Assembly: GCA_037039925.1 (NCBI GenBank)
Contig: JAXRKP010000996.1
Location: forward strand, 42,501-106,500
Reading direction: 5' to 3'
Source: Doris montereyensis
Lineage: Eukaryota; Mollusca; Gastropoda; Nudibranchia; Dorididae
Length of the DNA stretch: 64,000 nt
Below are positions 27,986-63,294 of the stretch, piece after piece (the first letter of the stretch is position 1; every line of letters begins with the position of its first letter). The notes below the pieces were generated by a model, which had not been told where the DNA came from, searched no databases, and was given only the letters and a program-made list of their open reading frames with translations. The translations under genes and the position numbers were made by a program.

Positions 27986-28519
27986 ATCATAACAGAGATA
28001 TAGTCTTACCCCCATCAATCCTGGTATACGAGTTTTCCACTGTATAAATATAACACAAATAATATGAGGTAATGTATATATACTGTATAATGACTGTTAA
28101 ATAAAGCATCATTTCCCATGCTATGTTCAAAAACTTTACAATATTGAGCATATCAGACAGCATGCATGTAATGAAAGATATTTACGGTGCTGCCTACATG
28201 ATTAAAATATAAGCAGTTATGACTCAGATCTATAATGCTATTCAATATCTGGTATATATGTGTATCGGTTAAGTACTATAAGACAATATCTAGGATATTC
28301 TATGTATGAAAATAGACGGGTGTATCTACAATATTTTTTACAAATTCTGATTGCGGAACAAGTTTTGAATTTCAGAGAATACGACAACAAACAAGTTTGA
28401 ATTGCATGTCACAACCAATAAGTACTATATTTATACAGTAAATACCATGTCAAGTCAAAGCATTTGAAATCACAACAAAAAAAGGTAAATTTCCCCTAAA
28501 ATATAGTCTAATCAAGCTT

Positions 28520-28665
28520 TGTTTGTTTCATTGAAATTTACCCCGCCCACCTTATATGGTGATCTCAGGGTGAATGGAGAGAAAGCAGCAAGAAAGACGA
28601 CCGATAGATGAGAGATTGAAAGAAAAGAAGTACGACCTACCAGCAATCCCCGCCAACCATCCACA
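28520..28665 (-). mobile_element. SINE-E copy
   Basis: GTTTCATTGAAATTTACCCC, GGTGATCTCAGGGTGAAT, AAGTACGACCTACCAG. One of the better-kept copies. Confidence 0.75.
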
Positions 28666-29354
28666 TCTTTCTGATCTAGAAACTTACTAAATCGACCATG
28701 AACGTGAATATTAAAACTCTACAGCAACAAATCGGTCAAACGTTACTATGTGTCTAGTTCTGTTTTAACATCAGATCTTCAATTTCCTACTATAGTCAAC
28801 ATTGCATTTACAAGAGTCAATAAAGAAAAAAAGACAGTTCTGTTCCAATGCGAAACACTACAATGAATTAGATTCCAAACTTAACATGCGTGCATCTCTA
28901 GTTGTAAAGGTCTAGAGTGACCACCAGTGAGCACCCAATAGAACGACTTATGTATGACTTTCTTTTGTGGATTTAATGGCTCAGTAGAAAGAAGAGTATC
29001 ATTTTTTTGGGGATAGCCTGATTTGCAGTGGAATGTCGCCAATGCTAAAAATATCAAGGGTTATCAGTGGAATGCCAAAAACACAGAGCAAGGAAAAAGA
29101 AAGAGAAAGAGAGAGAGAGATTTAACCAAAGGATTTCAGGAACTTTACATTACGAGGTCTATCTTATGAGTATTCCATAATTACTGCTGATGAGAAGGAA
29201 TAACTTAGGGGAGTGAGGGGTTTTTTGAATTTACTAGTCGCAAATTTTAAAAATACACGAGTGATTCCTCCTTGAACAAGATGGTCAATGCTGGAGAATG
29301 GACAGCTCTTTACCCAAAAGACTCAAAACAAAGAAGCTACAATCTTGCCAAATG

Positions 29355-29490
29355 TCTTTGAGTTTCATTGAAATTTACCCTGCCCAACATATGCAGTAAT
29401 CTTAGGGTGAATTACATGGAATCAGCGAGATAAAAGATAAGTGAAAGAAAAGAAGTCTGACCCACTAGCAACCCCTGCCAATCATCCATT
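29355..29490 (-). mobile_element. SINE-E copy
   Basis: GAGTTTCATTGAAATTTACC, CTTAGGGTGAATTACATGG, GTCTGACCCACTAGCAACCC. Confidence 0.7.
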
Positions 29491-30485
29491 CAAATGTCTT
29501 GGACTCCATTGTCCTTTACATTTGATCCCAAATAACAATTTTAAGAAAATGTCAATATTGATAATATTTATAATACAATCTTATTAGACATGCCTGTAAT
29601 TATATTTTGTATGACATCATCCCTTCAAAACAGCTTTTGACATTAAATATCTTTACTGTTAGCTTTCCATGCTACAACATATTTTGAAATGCATGGCCTA
29701 ATGCCAGCTCTACAGCTAAAACAAAACATAAAAATCTAAAGTGATCAGGTCATCTCATTGGCACGGCCATCATCCTGGATTCTTACAATGTACAATGGCA
29801 TCTATATCACCCTGTAGATAAGAAAAAGATTCACAATAAGGCTTTAGCTCTTGTAAAATGTGCTCATGCTTTGAAGACAAGGTGATTAAAACACAATATA
29901 TACAGAGGCAAACAGCAAAGATTGATCTGTCCGGCAGAATAAATATGAAACTACGGAAGTGTTTTAATTGTTGGTCAATTTCCCGATATTTATCGTCGGT
30001 GAAACTGTCTAAACACATAGGTCCGCCTGACATCATTTTCAGGAGAAACAAAACACGACAAAAACACGATAAATCAACAAATAGTGCAGCAAACACTACA
30101 TTCTGCTTTATAGATTACAGTTTTATAACTACTTTAGTCTGTAGAATGTGGTTGATAAGAAAAGATAATCAGTTGTGTATAAAATGGACTCACGTTAGAG
30201 TTGAACTGTTTTTAAAGATCCAAACCAAGTCCACTCCTTGACTTACGAGGTTAGAGTTTGCAAGGCGGAAAGAACAACAGAAATCTATGTTTAGATCATG
30301 GGTGTTTCTGGAGCCTTTCTATTAGACCAAGGCCTCCAATATTTGTAAAAACATGAAAGAAGCGTGCATTTGATCAGTTGAAGGACAAATCACATATCTC
30401 ATATAATGGGGACTTACACACGTTTAGACAGTTGCACCACCGTTATACTTATAAGCCTTTTTTTATTAATTTATCAAAGGCAGAT

Positions 30486-30693
30486 TGCCCGCTGATCAAA
30501 TCTTTGAAGTCCTGATTTCGACGGTCGGCACATCAAACCTTTGAACCAGCCTACAGAGGTTTGTGCGGCACAACTTGTGTTGGATTCCAGCCGATCAAGA
30601 CTCTGATGTAGGTTTCAAATTCGTTTGTATTGACTAGTGGTGCACAGTCCTTTTATCTAGACATGAATACTTCAGAGGTTTGATCAGCAGGCC
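30486..30693. mobile_element. Short TIR element (MITE-like)
   Basis: The left end GCCCGCTGATCAAATCTTTG and the right end, on the other strand GCCTGCTGATCAAACCTCTG, both run on into AAG; 20 of 23 positions agree. It is about 208 bp and has no coding capacity. I could not make out a clear target duplication. Confidence 0.6.
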
Positions 30694-31399
30694 ATCATTA
30701 TATTGAGATGATCTGGTGCTATCAAATTAATAGCCAACATTACAAAAATACAAACCACCATAATATCAATGACATAAATGTAACTACTATGTAATATTGT
30801 GGTATTTGATATTATAAAGTGTTGACATTTTTTTTTAACTGAAGAATCAAAAAAGCTTATGCTTCGTAAGATCAAGAGAATTATCAATTTGACTTTAGGG
30901 GAAATGCTGCTCCTAGAATAGGTGATTTTGGATCAAAGTATCAACATTGGGATGATGGCGCCCGTCAAATTCGTCAACCTTTCCTCCACCTTTCGTTCAC
31001 CCCCTGTACCCATCCCTTCACATTCACCAACCATTAATAGTAGGGGTAATGTAAATTTACACTGCTGAACCACTGGCCTTTGATGCCAGCGTCACCACTG
31101 CCTTCATTCATTTCCTTTACCGACCATTCACGCGTGTCGGTTGGTAGCAGCACGGCAGTTGATACTACCATCGGTCAATAGGACTTTGATGTAACACCAT
31201 TCGTCAAAAGCAGTGTGAGTCCCTCCCACACGAGACAAAAATTCATCTATTCATCGCCTTGTCAACAAAAAAAACTCTTACATAGTGACTATGAACATGT
31301 TTTGGGTTTTGTTTGCTTTTTTTGTTTCTTTTTTTTTATTTATAAAAAATGTCTATTTTCACTAGATCTAGATGCTGACATTATACAACAACAAAGTTC

Positions 31400-31715
31400 A
31401 TAAAATTTATTTGATTTATTGAGACATAAACTTGAGAAAAGGACAGTGTAAACATCCAGTGCAAATTACCAACAAATAGTGACTGAGAAATATGGACCTA
31501 GTTTGCAAACAAATCCAAGAGGCGGGTGTTTTTAGCATTACCATGGCAACAGAGCTAATAAAAATTAGAAAGGTTTGCTCAGACATCGTTGTGGTATCCT
31601 TTCAAACTAATTTAACCCCAAAATTTGCAAATAAAAGCAATATGAGCAGAGAGAAAAAAGTCTCATTGTGCCGCATTTCCCTTAAAGAAGGACCCATTTT
31701 GACTTGTTTCCTTAC
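31400..31715 (-). other. MELK 3' UTR with poly(A) signals
   Basis: Two AATAAA hexamers on the minus strand (plus-strand TTTATT at 31406-31411 and 31415-31420) lie about 300 nt after the stop, a usual distance. The UTR end itself is inferred. Confidence 0.5.
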
Positions 31716-54226
<22,511 letters not shown>

Positions 54227-54674
54227 CTGGAGGTAGAGAAATTGAAGATTAATTTTGTGTTTTTTCCCAAGTGCAATATTATAATAAAATTCATATGAAG
54301 AATGACGTTGTATTGTAATACCATATTTGTTGAAAAACTTTCATCATGCATAAAGCAATAAATTACAGCTTCTTAGGCAATGCATGTAAATGCAACCGTT
54401 GTCAGAGAGAACGGATGGGAAAGAAGCTTTCACTCATCGCTAACAGGTGTCAACCATGTATGTTGGACGAGAACTTCTCGAAAATACTGGGAAATAATAC
54501 ACAACCGTAGAGTGGCAAGCATTCATCACACAGATAGGAAAAACAGCCAAGGCTATGAGAAGGATGACAGCATCAACGGAAGGCATTTAGTCAAGTAAAT
54601 CAATAAGAGTGCTGCAAGTTAAAATTTCAAGGCTGCAACCTGATATGAGTTGTTAATGTGAAGATAAGACGTCT
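54227..54674 (-). promoter_or_regulatory. MELK upstream region, promoter not located
   Basis: The noncoding first exon and promoter should lie here or further right. I see no clear TATA box or CpG-rich block. The position is inference from gene direction. Confidence 0.25.
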
Positions 54675-57511
54675 ATTTTGATCTGGGATCTAATGATGGC
54701 AATACCACGTCAAGCTATTTTCTCGTAGTTCATCTTGTGTAAGACTATTGAGAAATCATGAAATTTTTTTGTTTTTAATGTCCGTCGTCTTTGCAGAATA
54801 TTTTGTCTTTGGATGTCCCTTACGGCCACCGCTAACGTCCGCACACAAATGTAGACGATGACCGGCCATCAGAAAGGAGACTGTGATGAGGTTAGATTCG
54901 GAGACCGCTCAGGTTAGATTCGGTTGCATTAGCAAAACCTGCTATGGTTTATCGTGAGTAAATGTAAAGAACTCCAGCAATCAAAGTGAATTATTTCATG
55001 ATTTATTACTTTCTAATAAATAAAGACAAGATAATTGGCAATACGGGAGGTTTAAAAGTCCATTACAACGATAGTGACTCTACGTCTCCACTATGTACAG
55101 TCTTCTTCGCATGACAATACAATATTACTAAAAACGCATTTAAACGAGAGAGAGAGAGAAAATAATACTTATAGCACATGTTCAAGTAGAGTTCAAGTTT
55201 TGTCAGCAACCGCTCCCATCCCGTCCCGTATTCCGTTCGACAAAGACATAAATTTGTGCTAGTCTAGTGGGGCGCTCTATGTGACTGTAGAGAGATGGAG
55301 AGGGGAGGGGGTGATGATGGGAGATGGGGAGGGGGCACACACGGGGGAAAAAAAAGAAGGGAGTGATTATTCGGACCCGGGTGCCCAATAGACAAAAATG
55401 GTTATTCGGACCCGGCATGCTGACTTCCGCTCCTGTGATCTCTACCCCGCGTCCCAATTGCCAAAAAATGTTTACTCGGACCAGGTGCTGACCTCCACCC
55501 CGCGATCTCGTGTCATGCGAGATGAGAACGTGTGCGATTTCATTTGGCGCGAGCCACCTATGCCCATTCTCAATTCACACTTCACTAGACAAGACGCATA
55601 GATCCAGATCGAAATCTTATATTCAGACGCATATTTTTCATACATGATTTGCAATGCTCTATCTACATTAAATGAATTGAGATTTAACTTTAACTATGTA
55701 TTGGTGTCTCTTCATTTAAGTTAGCAAGTTTTGTTATGTTGCATGCATTTGTGTAAATTTGTGTGTGTATCTTTGTGGCTCTCTTTCTCTTTCTCCTCCT
55801 CCTCCTTGCTCTCTTTCTCTTTCCTCCTCCTTGCTCTCATTTTTGTGAATTTGGTGTCTGCATATATATGCTCTCTCTCTCTCATTTTTCCACTTCTTTC
55901 TCTTGCTCTCTCTGTCCTATTCCTAATGATCTCTTCTTTTTCCTCCTCTCCTCTCTCCATCCTTAAAAAGAAGAATGTACAAGGGATCTTTCTCCTTTTT
56001 CCTCCTCCTAGGTCTCTTTCTCCTTTTTCTTCCTTGCTCTCATTTTTGTGAATTTGGTGTCTGCATATATATATATATATATGCTCTTTCTCTCTCTCTC
56101 ATTTTTTCCTCTTCCTCTTGCTCTCTCTGTCCTGTTCCTAACGATATCTTCTTTTTACTCCTCTCTCCATCCTTGAAAAGAAAAATGTACAAGAGATCGG
56201 GAAATACGAGATAGTAGATGAGTAAGAGTGCATAATACTATAAAGATAGTATTATGATTGCTGAGACTGATCCAAGAGAACGTAAACAAAACACAACACA
56301 GGCTACAGGGTAATCCATCTCAAAACCCAACCCAACTTACAAACAATGAATTAGAAGCAGATGGCATGTCGATCTAATTGTAGTAGGCTACAACTACAAC
56401 TAGATCTACATGATGTCAAGAAATAAATTGACATTGATTAGTTATTAGCTCGACCTTTGACATGTCTTGGCCTCGTTACGATCGGTGGCCGCCATTTGCA
56501 AGGGTGTAGTCTATCGGTTCGATCGGTGATCAAAATGTGTCAAAATTCAATCAAAATGGTATCAAATTATAGGGTTTACACCCATTATAATCTGAAACTG
56601 ACTGAATCAATTGATATGTGTAGACAAAAGTCAATAATACACATGAATGTAAAGATCTAAACGGTAAGGAAAAAAAAAGTTCGAATAACCAAAAGCGGAA
56701 GTCAGCTGGCCGGGTCCGAATAACCATTTTGTCTATTGGGCACCCGGGTCCGAATAATCACAGCCAAAATAAAGAACCGTTGTCGTCAAAAGCGATTTCT
56801 TTTCGGTGAGGGTTTTGTTGCTGGTGCATTACTCTCTCTCTCTCTCCTCTCTTTTTCTATCCCTCCCTCTCTCTCTATTGGCAAATATTGGCCTATATGT
56901 ATCGCATCCTCACTTGTTATATAAGGCGTGAAGTTTACCGTACCGGTTTCAGCAGAATGGTACACACGATAAACCCATAACATGTAATAAGGAGAGAATA
57001 AAGGCGTACAATCACAGAATTTTTTGAAAACGGGACAAAAAAGCATCGGTTTTCATCCATCCACACGATCCGGAACGTGCGAGTCATCTGATCAACGGTA
57101 AGGCACCGGCCGTGGACTCCACACCCGAGGTGTCGGGAAACACAAACACAGACTTCACATCTTATTGAGAACTAGGGAAAAGTTAGGAAACTCTCCAAAC
57201 CAGATGCCCAAGCGTTACGTCACTAAATAAACGCCAGGGAAACCTTGGGCAACGGACCCGTGCAGTTTGCGTAACATTACGTCACTGGCATTGGACCTAG
57301 AATTTTCATAGTTATGCCCTTTGACTTAAAAAACATGACTTTAAAAAGGCTAATTTACTCGCCTCACAGTCCTTTGCTATCTCTTAAAGTCATATATCGG
57401 GAATCCTCATGTTCTAAGCTTTAACATGGTATATAACACTTGTGAGAAATATAACATGTACATTTTGACAAAAGAGGAAAATGGGGATGGACCACTTTGT
57501 GAAACCTGCCA
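54675..57511 (+). mobile_element. Element J copy, left-truncated, carrying an insertion
   Basis: 54675-55330 equals 59910-60620 (CTCGTAGTTCATC, AGGTTAGATTCGGAGACCG, TCTAGTGGGGCGCTCTATGT). 56762-57511 equals 60640-61350 and ends in the TIR GTGAAACCTGCCA. The left third (with the other TIR) is missing. Element H is inserted in its middle. Confidence 0.8.
55363..56761. mobile_element. Element H: transposon with about 68-bp inverted ends
   Basis: The left end starts GTGATTATTCGGACCCGGGT, and the right end read on the other strand starts the same; agreement continues through CCCAATAGACAAAA, TGGTTATTCGGACCCGG and CTGACTTCCGCT. Inside each end TATTCGGACCCGG occurs twice. The middle holds two 203-bp direct repeats (55831 and 56034) of CT-rich DNA. 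No transposase is visible. Confidence 0.85.
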
Positions 57512-57519
57512 CATACTAA

Positions 57520-57814
57520 AAATGCTTTTTCAGAAAAGTCACAAATCCAAGAGAAATGATACTTTCACAGAGAACAGACAAGACGTTGATTGTTATGGTA
57601 GAAACAAAGACTGCAACAATCGGTATGAGAGAGAAGCTCTGTTATAGCGAGATAAAATGGTGTCATTTTTTATTAAAATCTCAACAGGTCGATCAGCTAC
57701 CCGTGAATCCAGCTGACCATGCTTGACCCTGACGGGTGAGCGCACGTGGGTAATTAATGAGTTTTGCCAGCCACAACTAAGAGGGACGATTTGCTACAGG
57801 AATTCAATGCTGTG
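57520..57814 (-). mobile_element. End fragment of the CAC-ended transposon
   Basis: It matches the left 300 bp of the element at 22936 in opposite direction: CACAAATCC..GAGAAATGATAC, GATCAGCTACCC, GTTTTGCCAGCCACAACTAA, GAGGGACGATTTGCTACAGG, ending GCTGTG. The other end is not present. Confidence 0.8.
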
Positions 57815-58144
57815 TGAAGAATAGTGCTGGCCAATGGTCAATAAATTGTAGTGAAGTGACTATTCGCAGTAATGACGAATACATGCGATCTTATCACCTG
57901 TAAACAAGAAATCATTATTCAAACTAAGTCTAAATCCTAGCTTCATGCCTTGCACACGCTCGTTTTTTCATGCAAATGGCTGGGACAACCCCTCACTCAA
58001 CTCACTGGAAGTCACTTTTTAAGAAGGTCACTTCCGGTAACAGTAACACCGCAAGCTCTACTTGGGTTAAAATTAATGACGGATAGTGACAAAGTCTATC
58101 CATCATACTTGCAAATAGTGCTTCCCTCATAGCCATAACCTATA
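57815..58144. other. Spacer between transposon copies
   Basis: No gene or repeat recognised. Confidence 0.4.
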
Positions 58145-59233
58145 TGGCAGGTTTCACAAAAATGGGACCCAATGATAACTTGAACTCTTCAATTAATCTT
58201 TCTTAAAGTCTAATTGATGAATCTTCTTAACATTTGGTCCATGTATAGCTTTGACATCGCAGATATAAAAAACATAATATTGTGAAATTTGCTTTCAATT
58301 TGTGTGTTTTGTGACTATTTTTTGGGTGTGAACGTCAGCAATCCAGACAGACGGCATTTCCCTCTTTTTAATAAGTCCCTTTTCACCTTAAGGTAGGTGA
58401 GGTCAACGACCTTTTATTTTGTTTTCTTTAATTCCATGTGAAAGAGAATTGTTCAAAGAAAATTTGGCGAGTTCTAAATATTTTTTATCTTTTGCAGCGA
58501 TCACGTGAGGCAGGTTTCAGATTTTCGTTATTATGTAACAACTGATGTCTACAAATGAACACACAGTAAGAGCTAAAAAAAGTCGAAAAATACGTAGAAG
58601 CGCCCGTTTTATGATCTGGAATGAAAGAAAACGTATTCCTACGACCATATATTCTGTAAAAGACACGAAAAAATCATAGGTAACTCTAAATGAGAGTGAG
58701 AATACCATGAGACTACTGTTTGTCTACAAAACCTCAGGGTCAGAATTTTACAAAAAACGGGACAATAAAGCATCGGTTTTCATCCATCCACACGATCCGC
58801 AACTCGTGAGTCATCTGATCAACGGTAAGGCACCGGCCGTGAACTCCACGCTCGAGGTGTCGGGAAACGGAAACGCAGACTTCACATCTTATTGAGAACT
58901 AGGAAAAGTCAGGGAACTCTCCAAACCAGATGCCCAAGCGTTACGTCACTAAATAAACGCCAGGAAACCTCGGTCGACGGACGCGTGCAGTTCGCGTAAC
59001 ATTTACGTCACTGACATTGGACCTAGAATTTTCAGTTATGCCCCTTGACTGAAAAGCATGACTTTTAAAAGCTAATTTACTTGCCCCACAGTCCTTTGCT
59101 ATCTCTTAAAGTCATATATCTGGAATCCTCATGTTCTAAGCTTTAACATGGTATATAACACTTATAAGAAATATAACATGTACATTTTGACAAAAGAAGG
59201 AAATGGGGAAGGACCATTTTGTGAAACCTGCCA
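58145..59233 (+). mobile_element. Element J copy, short form
   Basis: It begins TGGCAGGTTTCACAAAAATG and ends with the inverted CATTTTGTGAAACCTGCCA. TA flanks both sides. Left part (58145-58722) equals 59298-59895; right part (58731-59233) equals the end of the long copy. The middle of the long form is deleted. No coding frame. Confidence 0.82.
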
Positions 59234-59297
59234 TATTTAAATATGTATTGTAGTGCTAGCCATACTTTATACTTAATATTATAGATCTAAAGCCAGA

Positions 59298-60383
59298 TGG
59301 CAGGTTTCACAAAAATGGGACAATGATAACTTGAACTCTTCAATTAATCTTTCTCAAAGTCTAATTGATGAATCTTCTTAACATTTGGTCCATGTATAGC
59401 TTTGACATCGCAGATATAAAAAACATAATATTGTGAAATTTGCTTTCAATTTGTGTGTTTTGTGAATATTTTTTGGCGTGAACGTCAGCAATCCAGACAG
59501 ACCCCATTTCCCTCTTTTTAATAAGTCCCTTTTCACCTAAAGGTAGGTGAGGTCAACGACCTTTTATTCTGTTTTCTTTAATTCCATGTGGAAGAGAATT
59601 GTTCAAAGAAAAATTTGGCGGATCCTAAATATTTTTTATCTTTTGCAGTGATCGCGTGAGGCAGGTTTCAGATTTTCGTTATTATGTAACAACTGATGTC
59701 TACAAATGAACACACAGTAAGAGCTGAAAAAAAAACAGTTGAAAAATACGTAGAAGCGCCGTTTTTTGATCTGGAGTGAAAGAAAACATATTCCTACCAC
59801 CATATATTCTGTAAAAGACACGAAAAAAATCATAGGTAACTCTAAATGAGAGTGAGAATACCATGAGACTACTGGCAGTCTACGAGACCTCATGGTCGGA
59901 CAAAAATATTTTTTTCAATCTGAGATCTATTAACGGTAATATTGCGTCGAGCTATTGTCTCGTAGTTCATCGCGTGTAAGCCTATTGGGAAATCATGAAA
60001 TTTTTGTTTTTAAATTGTCTGGTTGGCTTTGCGGAATATTTTGTTTTTGGATTACTCTTACGGCCATGTGCTTACGGCCATGCAAAAATGTAGACGATGA
60101 TCGGACATCAGAAAGGAGACTGTGATCAGGTTAGATTCGGAGACCGTTCAGGTTAGATTCGGTTGCATTAGCAAAACCTGCTTTGGCTTATCGTGAGTGA
60201 AACTTATGTAAACAAGTCCGGCAATCAATAGGCTTTTCATGATTTATTATGTTCTAATAAATAAAGACAAGATAATTGGCAATACGGGAGGTTTAGAAGT
60301 CCATTACAATGATAGTGACTTTACGTCTCCACTATGCACAGTCTCCTTGGCATAACAATACAATATTACTAAAAACGCATTTC

Positions 60384-60435
<52 letters not shown>

Positions 60436-61350
60436 TAATACTAATAGCACAGGTTCAAGTAGAGTTCAAGATTTGCCAGCCACCGCTCCCATCCCGTCCC
60501 GTATTCCGCGAAGCAATTATCGATCGATAAAGACAAGTTTGTGCTAGTCTAGTGGGGCGCTCTATGTGACTATAGATAGGGAGAGGGGGGAGGGTGAGTG
60601 ATGACGGGAGTAGCGGAGAAGTGATGATGGGACTTACGGGGAGAAAGGAACAATAATTGTCGTCAAAAGCGCTTTCTTTTCGGCGAGGGTTTTGTTGCTG
60701 GTGCATCTCTCTCTCTCTCTTCTCTATTGGCAAATATCGGCCTATACGTATCGCATCCTCACTCGTTAAAATTATAAGTCGTGAAGTTTACCGTACCAGT
60801 TTGAGCAGAATGGTACACACGATAAACCCGTAACACGTAATAAGGATAGTATAAAGGCGTACAATCACAGAATTTTACAAAAACGGGATAAAAGGCATTG
60901 GTTTTCATCATCCACACGATCCGGATCGCGCGAGTCATCTGATCAACGGTAAGGCATACTCCACGTCCGAGGTGTCGGGAAACACAAACACAGACTTCAC
61001 ATCTTATTGAGAACTAGGGAAAAGTCAGGGAACTCTCCAAACCAGATGCCCAAGCGTTACGTCACTAAATAAACGCCAGGAAACTTCGGTCGACGGACGC
61101 GAGCAGTTCACGTAACATTAGGTACTGGCGTTGGACCTAGAATTTTCACAGTTATGCCCTTGACTGAAAAACATGACTTTTAAAAGCTAATTTACTTGCT
61201 CCACAGTCCTTCGCTATCTCTTAAAGTCATATATCTGGAATCCTCATGTTCTAAGCTTTAACATGGTATATAACACTTGTAAAAAATATAACATGTACAT
61301 TTTGACAAAAAAGAGGGAAATGGGGATGGACCATTTTGTGAAACCTGCCA
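59298..61350 (+). mobile_element. Element J copy, long form
   Basis: The most complete copy, 2053 bp, with both TIRs (TGGCAGGTTTCACAAAA). GA flanks both sides. It contains a GA microsatellite (60388-60431). No open frame resembles a transposase, so it is non-autonomous. Confidence 0.82.
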
Positions 61351-61519
61351 GATCTATAATTAGCACTAGCACATCTTTTCCCAGTCAATATCTTTCTCTG
61401 GTATCAGTCAAGACCTCTGAATTTTTCTTCCTCTGTCCCAATCTGAGCATCATTGAGCATTACGATGAGCATGATGACGGCAATTTGAGTCACTAATCAA
61501 CTAAATGAAATATAGAATC

Positions 61520-61600
61520 TTGATCTATAAAGAATCTAGAATCTAGATCTAGATCTAGATCTAATCTAGATCTAGATTTTAGATCTAGAGATTATTTTCA
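61520..61600. repeat. (GATCTA)n patch
   Basis: TCTAGATCTAGATC repeats, also at 61738-61755. Confidence 0.85.
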
Positions 61601-61759
61601 TCAAATTCTACACATCTTACCTCTCTATATCTTCTTCCAGTGACAAATGAGGGCGCACACTTTTCTATGATAAGCCTATCATTGAATAAAACCAAAGCAC
61701 CAGAACCTAAAAAGACAACTAAATTATCTAGAAACACCTAGGATCTAGATCTAGAGTCA

Positions 61760-62200
61760 AAAGAAACCATCCATGAGCTGTACTGTGAGGGATTTCAATG
61801 GACCTCGGGCATTCTTGTGTTTTTGAAATCGAATTTACCTCCTTTGAAATAATGACCAATAGAATGGCTCGTGAATATTTGACGCGGAGCTATTTGCAGC
61901 TGTTCTTTCGCTCTGTAACCAAAGACATTATAAAATAAACATTTATATTTGCCCAAAGATATGTTTTTACGTTGCTATGAAAGTCATACCTACCATTAAT
62001 GTTCTTTACATTTTTTTATGAACATATAGATAAAGCTAGATTCCTTTCAATTTTTTAACAAAATAGTCAGAAATTCATTTTATAGTCTGTAGAAACAAGC
62101 TGACAGCAGTGTTTGCGTGTTAGGGAGAGGTTCTGTTACCGCTTGTTCAAATAAACATGCTCATTGACGAGCAGTTGTTTAAATATTTTTTTCTTTTTAG
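61760..62200. other. Unassigned DNA
   Basis: I see nothing supportable in this stretch. Confidence 0.4.
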
Positions 62201-62217
62201 TCTCAGCATTCATTGAA

Positions 62218-62385
62218 AAGAAAAAGAAGAGCAATAACAAGCAGAAGAACAAGAAGAATACGACAAAGAATAAAAACAGCAAGAGGAGGAGGAGGAGGAG
62301 AATACGAGCAAGAAGGGGGGGAGGAGAAGGAAATGAAGGAGAAGATAAAACAACAAGGAACAAAAAAGAACAGGAATAATAATGC
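62218..62385. repeat. Purine-rich tract
   Basis: AAG/AGG/GAA-rich on the plus strand. Lysine/arginine or leucine/serine frames here are composition only. Confidence 0.85.
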
Positions 62386-62815
62386 AATAACGTAAAAAAT
62401 ATTTCAAAGATTGAAATCTATTCCTTTAAATTTACCCAAAAAAATTCAGGCACTTTTTCCTTGCACCTCGAACTTGAACACCAAAAAGGATAAAATATAC
62501 ATTACAGCCATATTTCGGACATTGTTTTATAAATAATACTTCGACAACTTCAGAGAACTTGATCAGAATTTTAAGCAAGGAGTTACCCATGCCAAACTGG
62601 CAAGCCTTCTTTTAATATCAATAAGAACTTCATTGAAGATGTGTTATTGAAATATTTTGAAGACTAAATACTGCAATGATATCGAAATTAACAAAATCAT
62701 TAAATCATTTAAGATTACAAACCAATCCGTTTAAATAATAAAATTAAAACAAACAACACGGTATCTTTTGAAATGTGTTTAATATCTTTAGTGCTGTATC
62801 ATAATTTAAATTTCT
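62386..62815. other. Unassigned AT-rich DNA
   Basis: No gene or repeat recognised. Confidence 0.4.
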
Positions 62816-62819
62816 TCCT

Positions 62820-62920
62820 CCTGCTGCTGTTATTGCTCCTACTTCTACTACTGCTACTACTTCTACTACTCCTACTATTACTACTACTACTACTACTACT
62901 ATTACTACGACTACTACTAT

Positions 62921-62958
<38 letters not shown>

Positions 62959-63022
62959 TTACTACTACTACTTCTACTACTACTACTACTACTATATATA
63001 CTTCTACTACTACCATCACCAC
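62820..63022. repeat. (CTA)n/(CTT)n trinucleotide repeat
   Basis: About 200 bp of ACT/CTA with CTT interruptions. The leucine and valine open frames on the two strands are by-products. Confidence 0.95.
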
Positions 63023-63294
63023 AGCAATTACTCCTCCGCCGTACTCTAAAAAAGACAACATAATTCTCAGAAACCTAGTTTCGAGATATTCGTGTTTTAG
63101 TGTTTATGATTATGAAATATATTGAACGTTTTGAAATTCCAATTTAACATCATAAAAGGATTATTTTTTATTGATATAAATCATCGAATTGAGTTTCATT
63201 CTACAATGTAAGAGACTAAACGAAGCTGTGAAAGTCAACTTATTACGACAATAAATGATTTCAGTAATTCCATGAATCAAGGTGGCAAAACATA

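Noticed and set aside
62744..63063. Poly-valine and poly-leucine frames
   Set aside because: Trinucleotide repeat composition, no conserved sequence.
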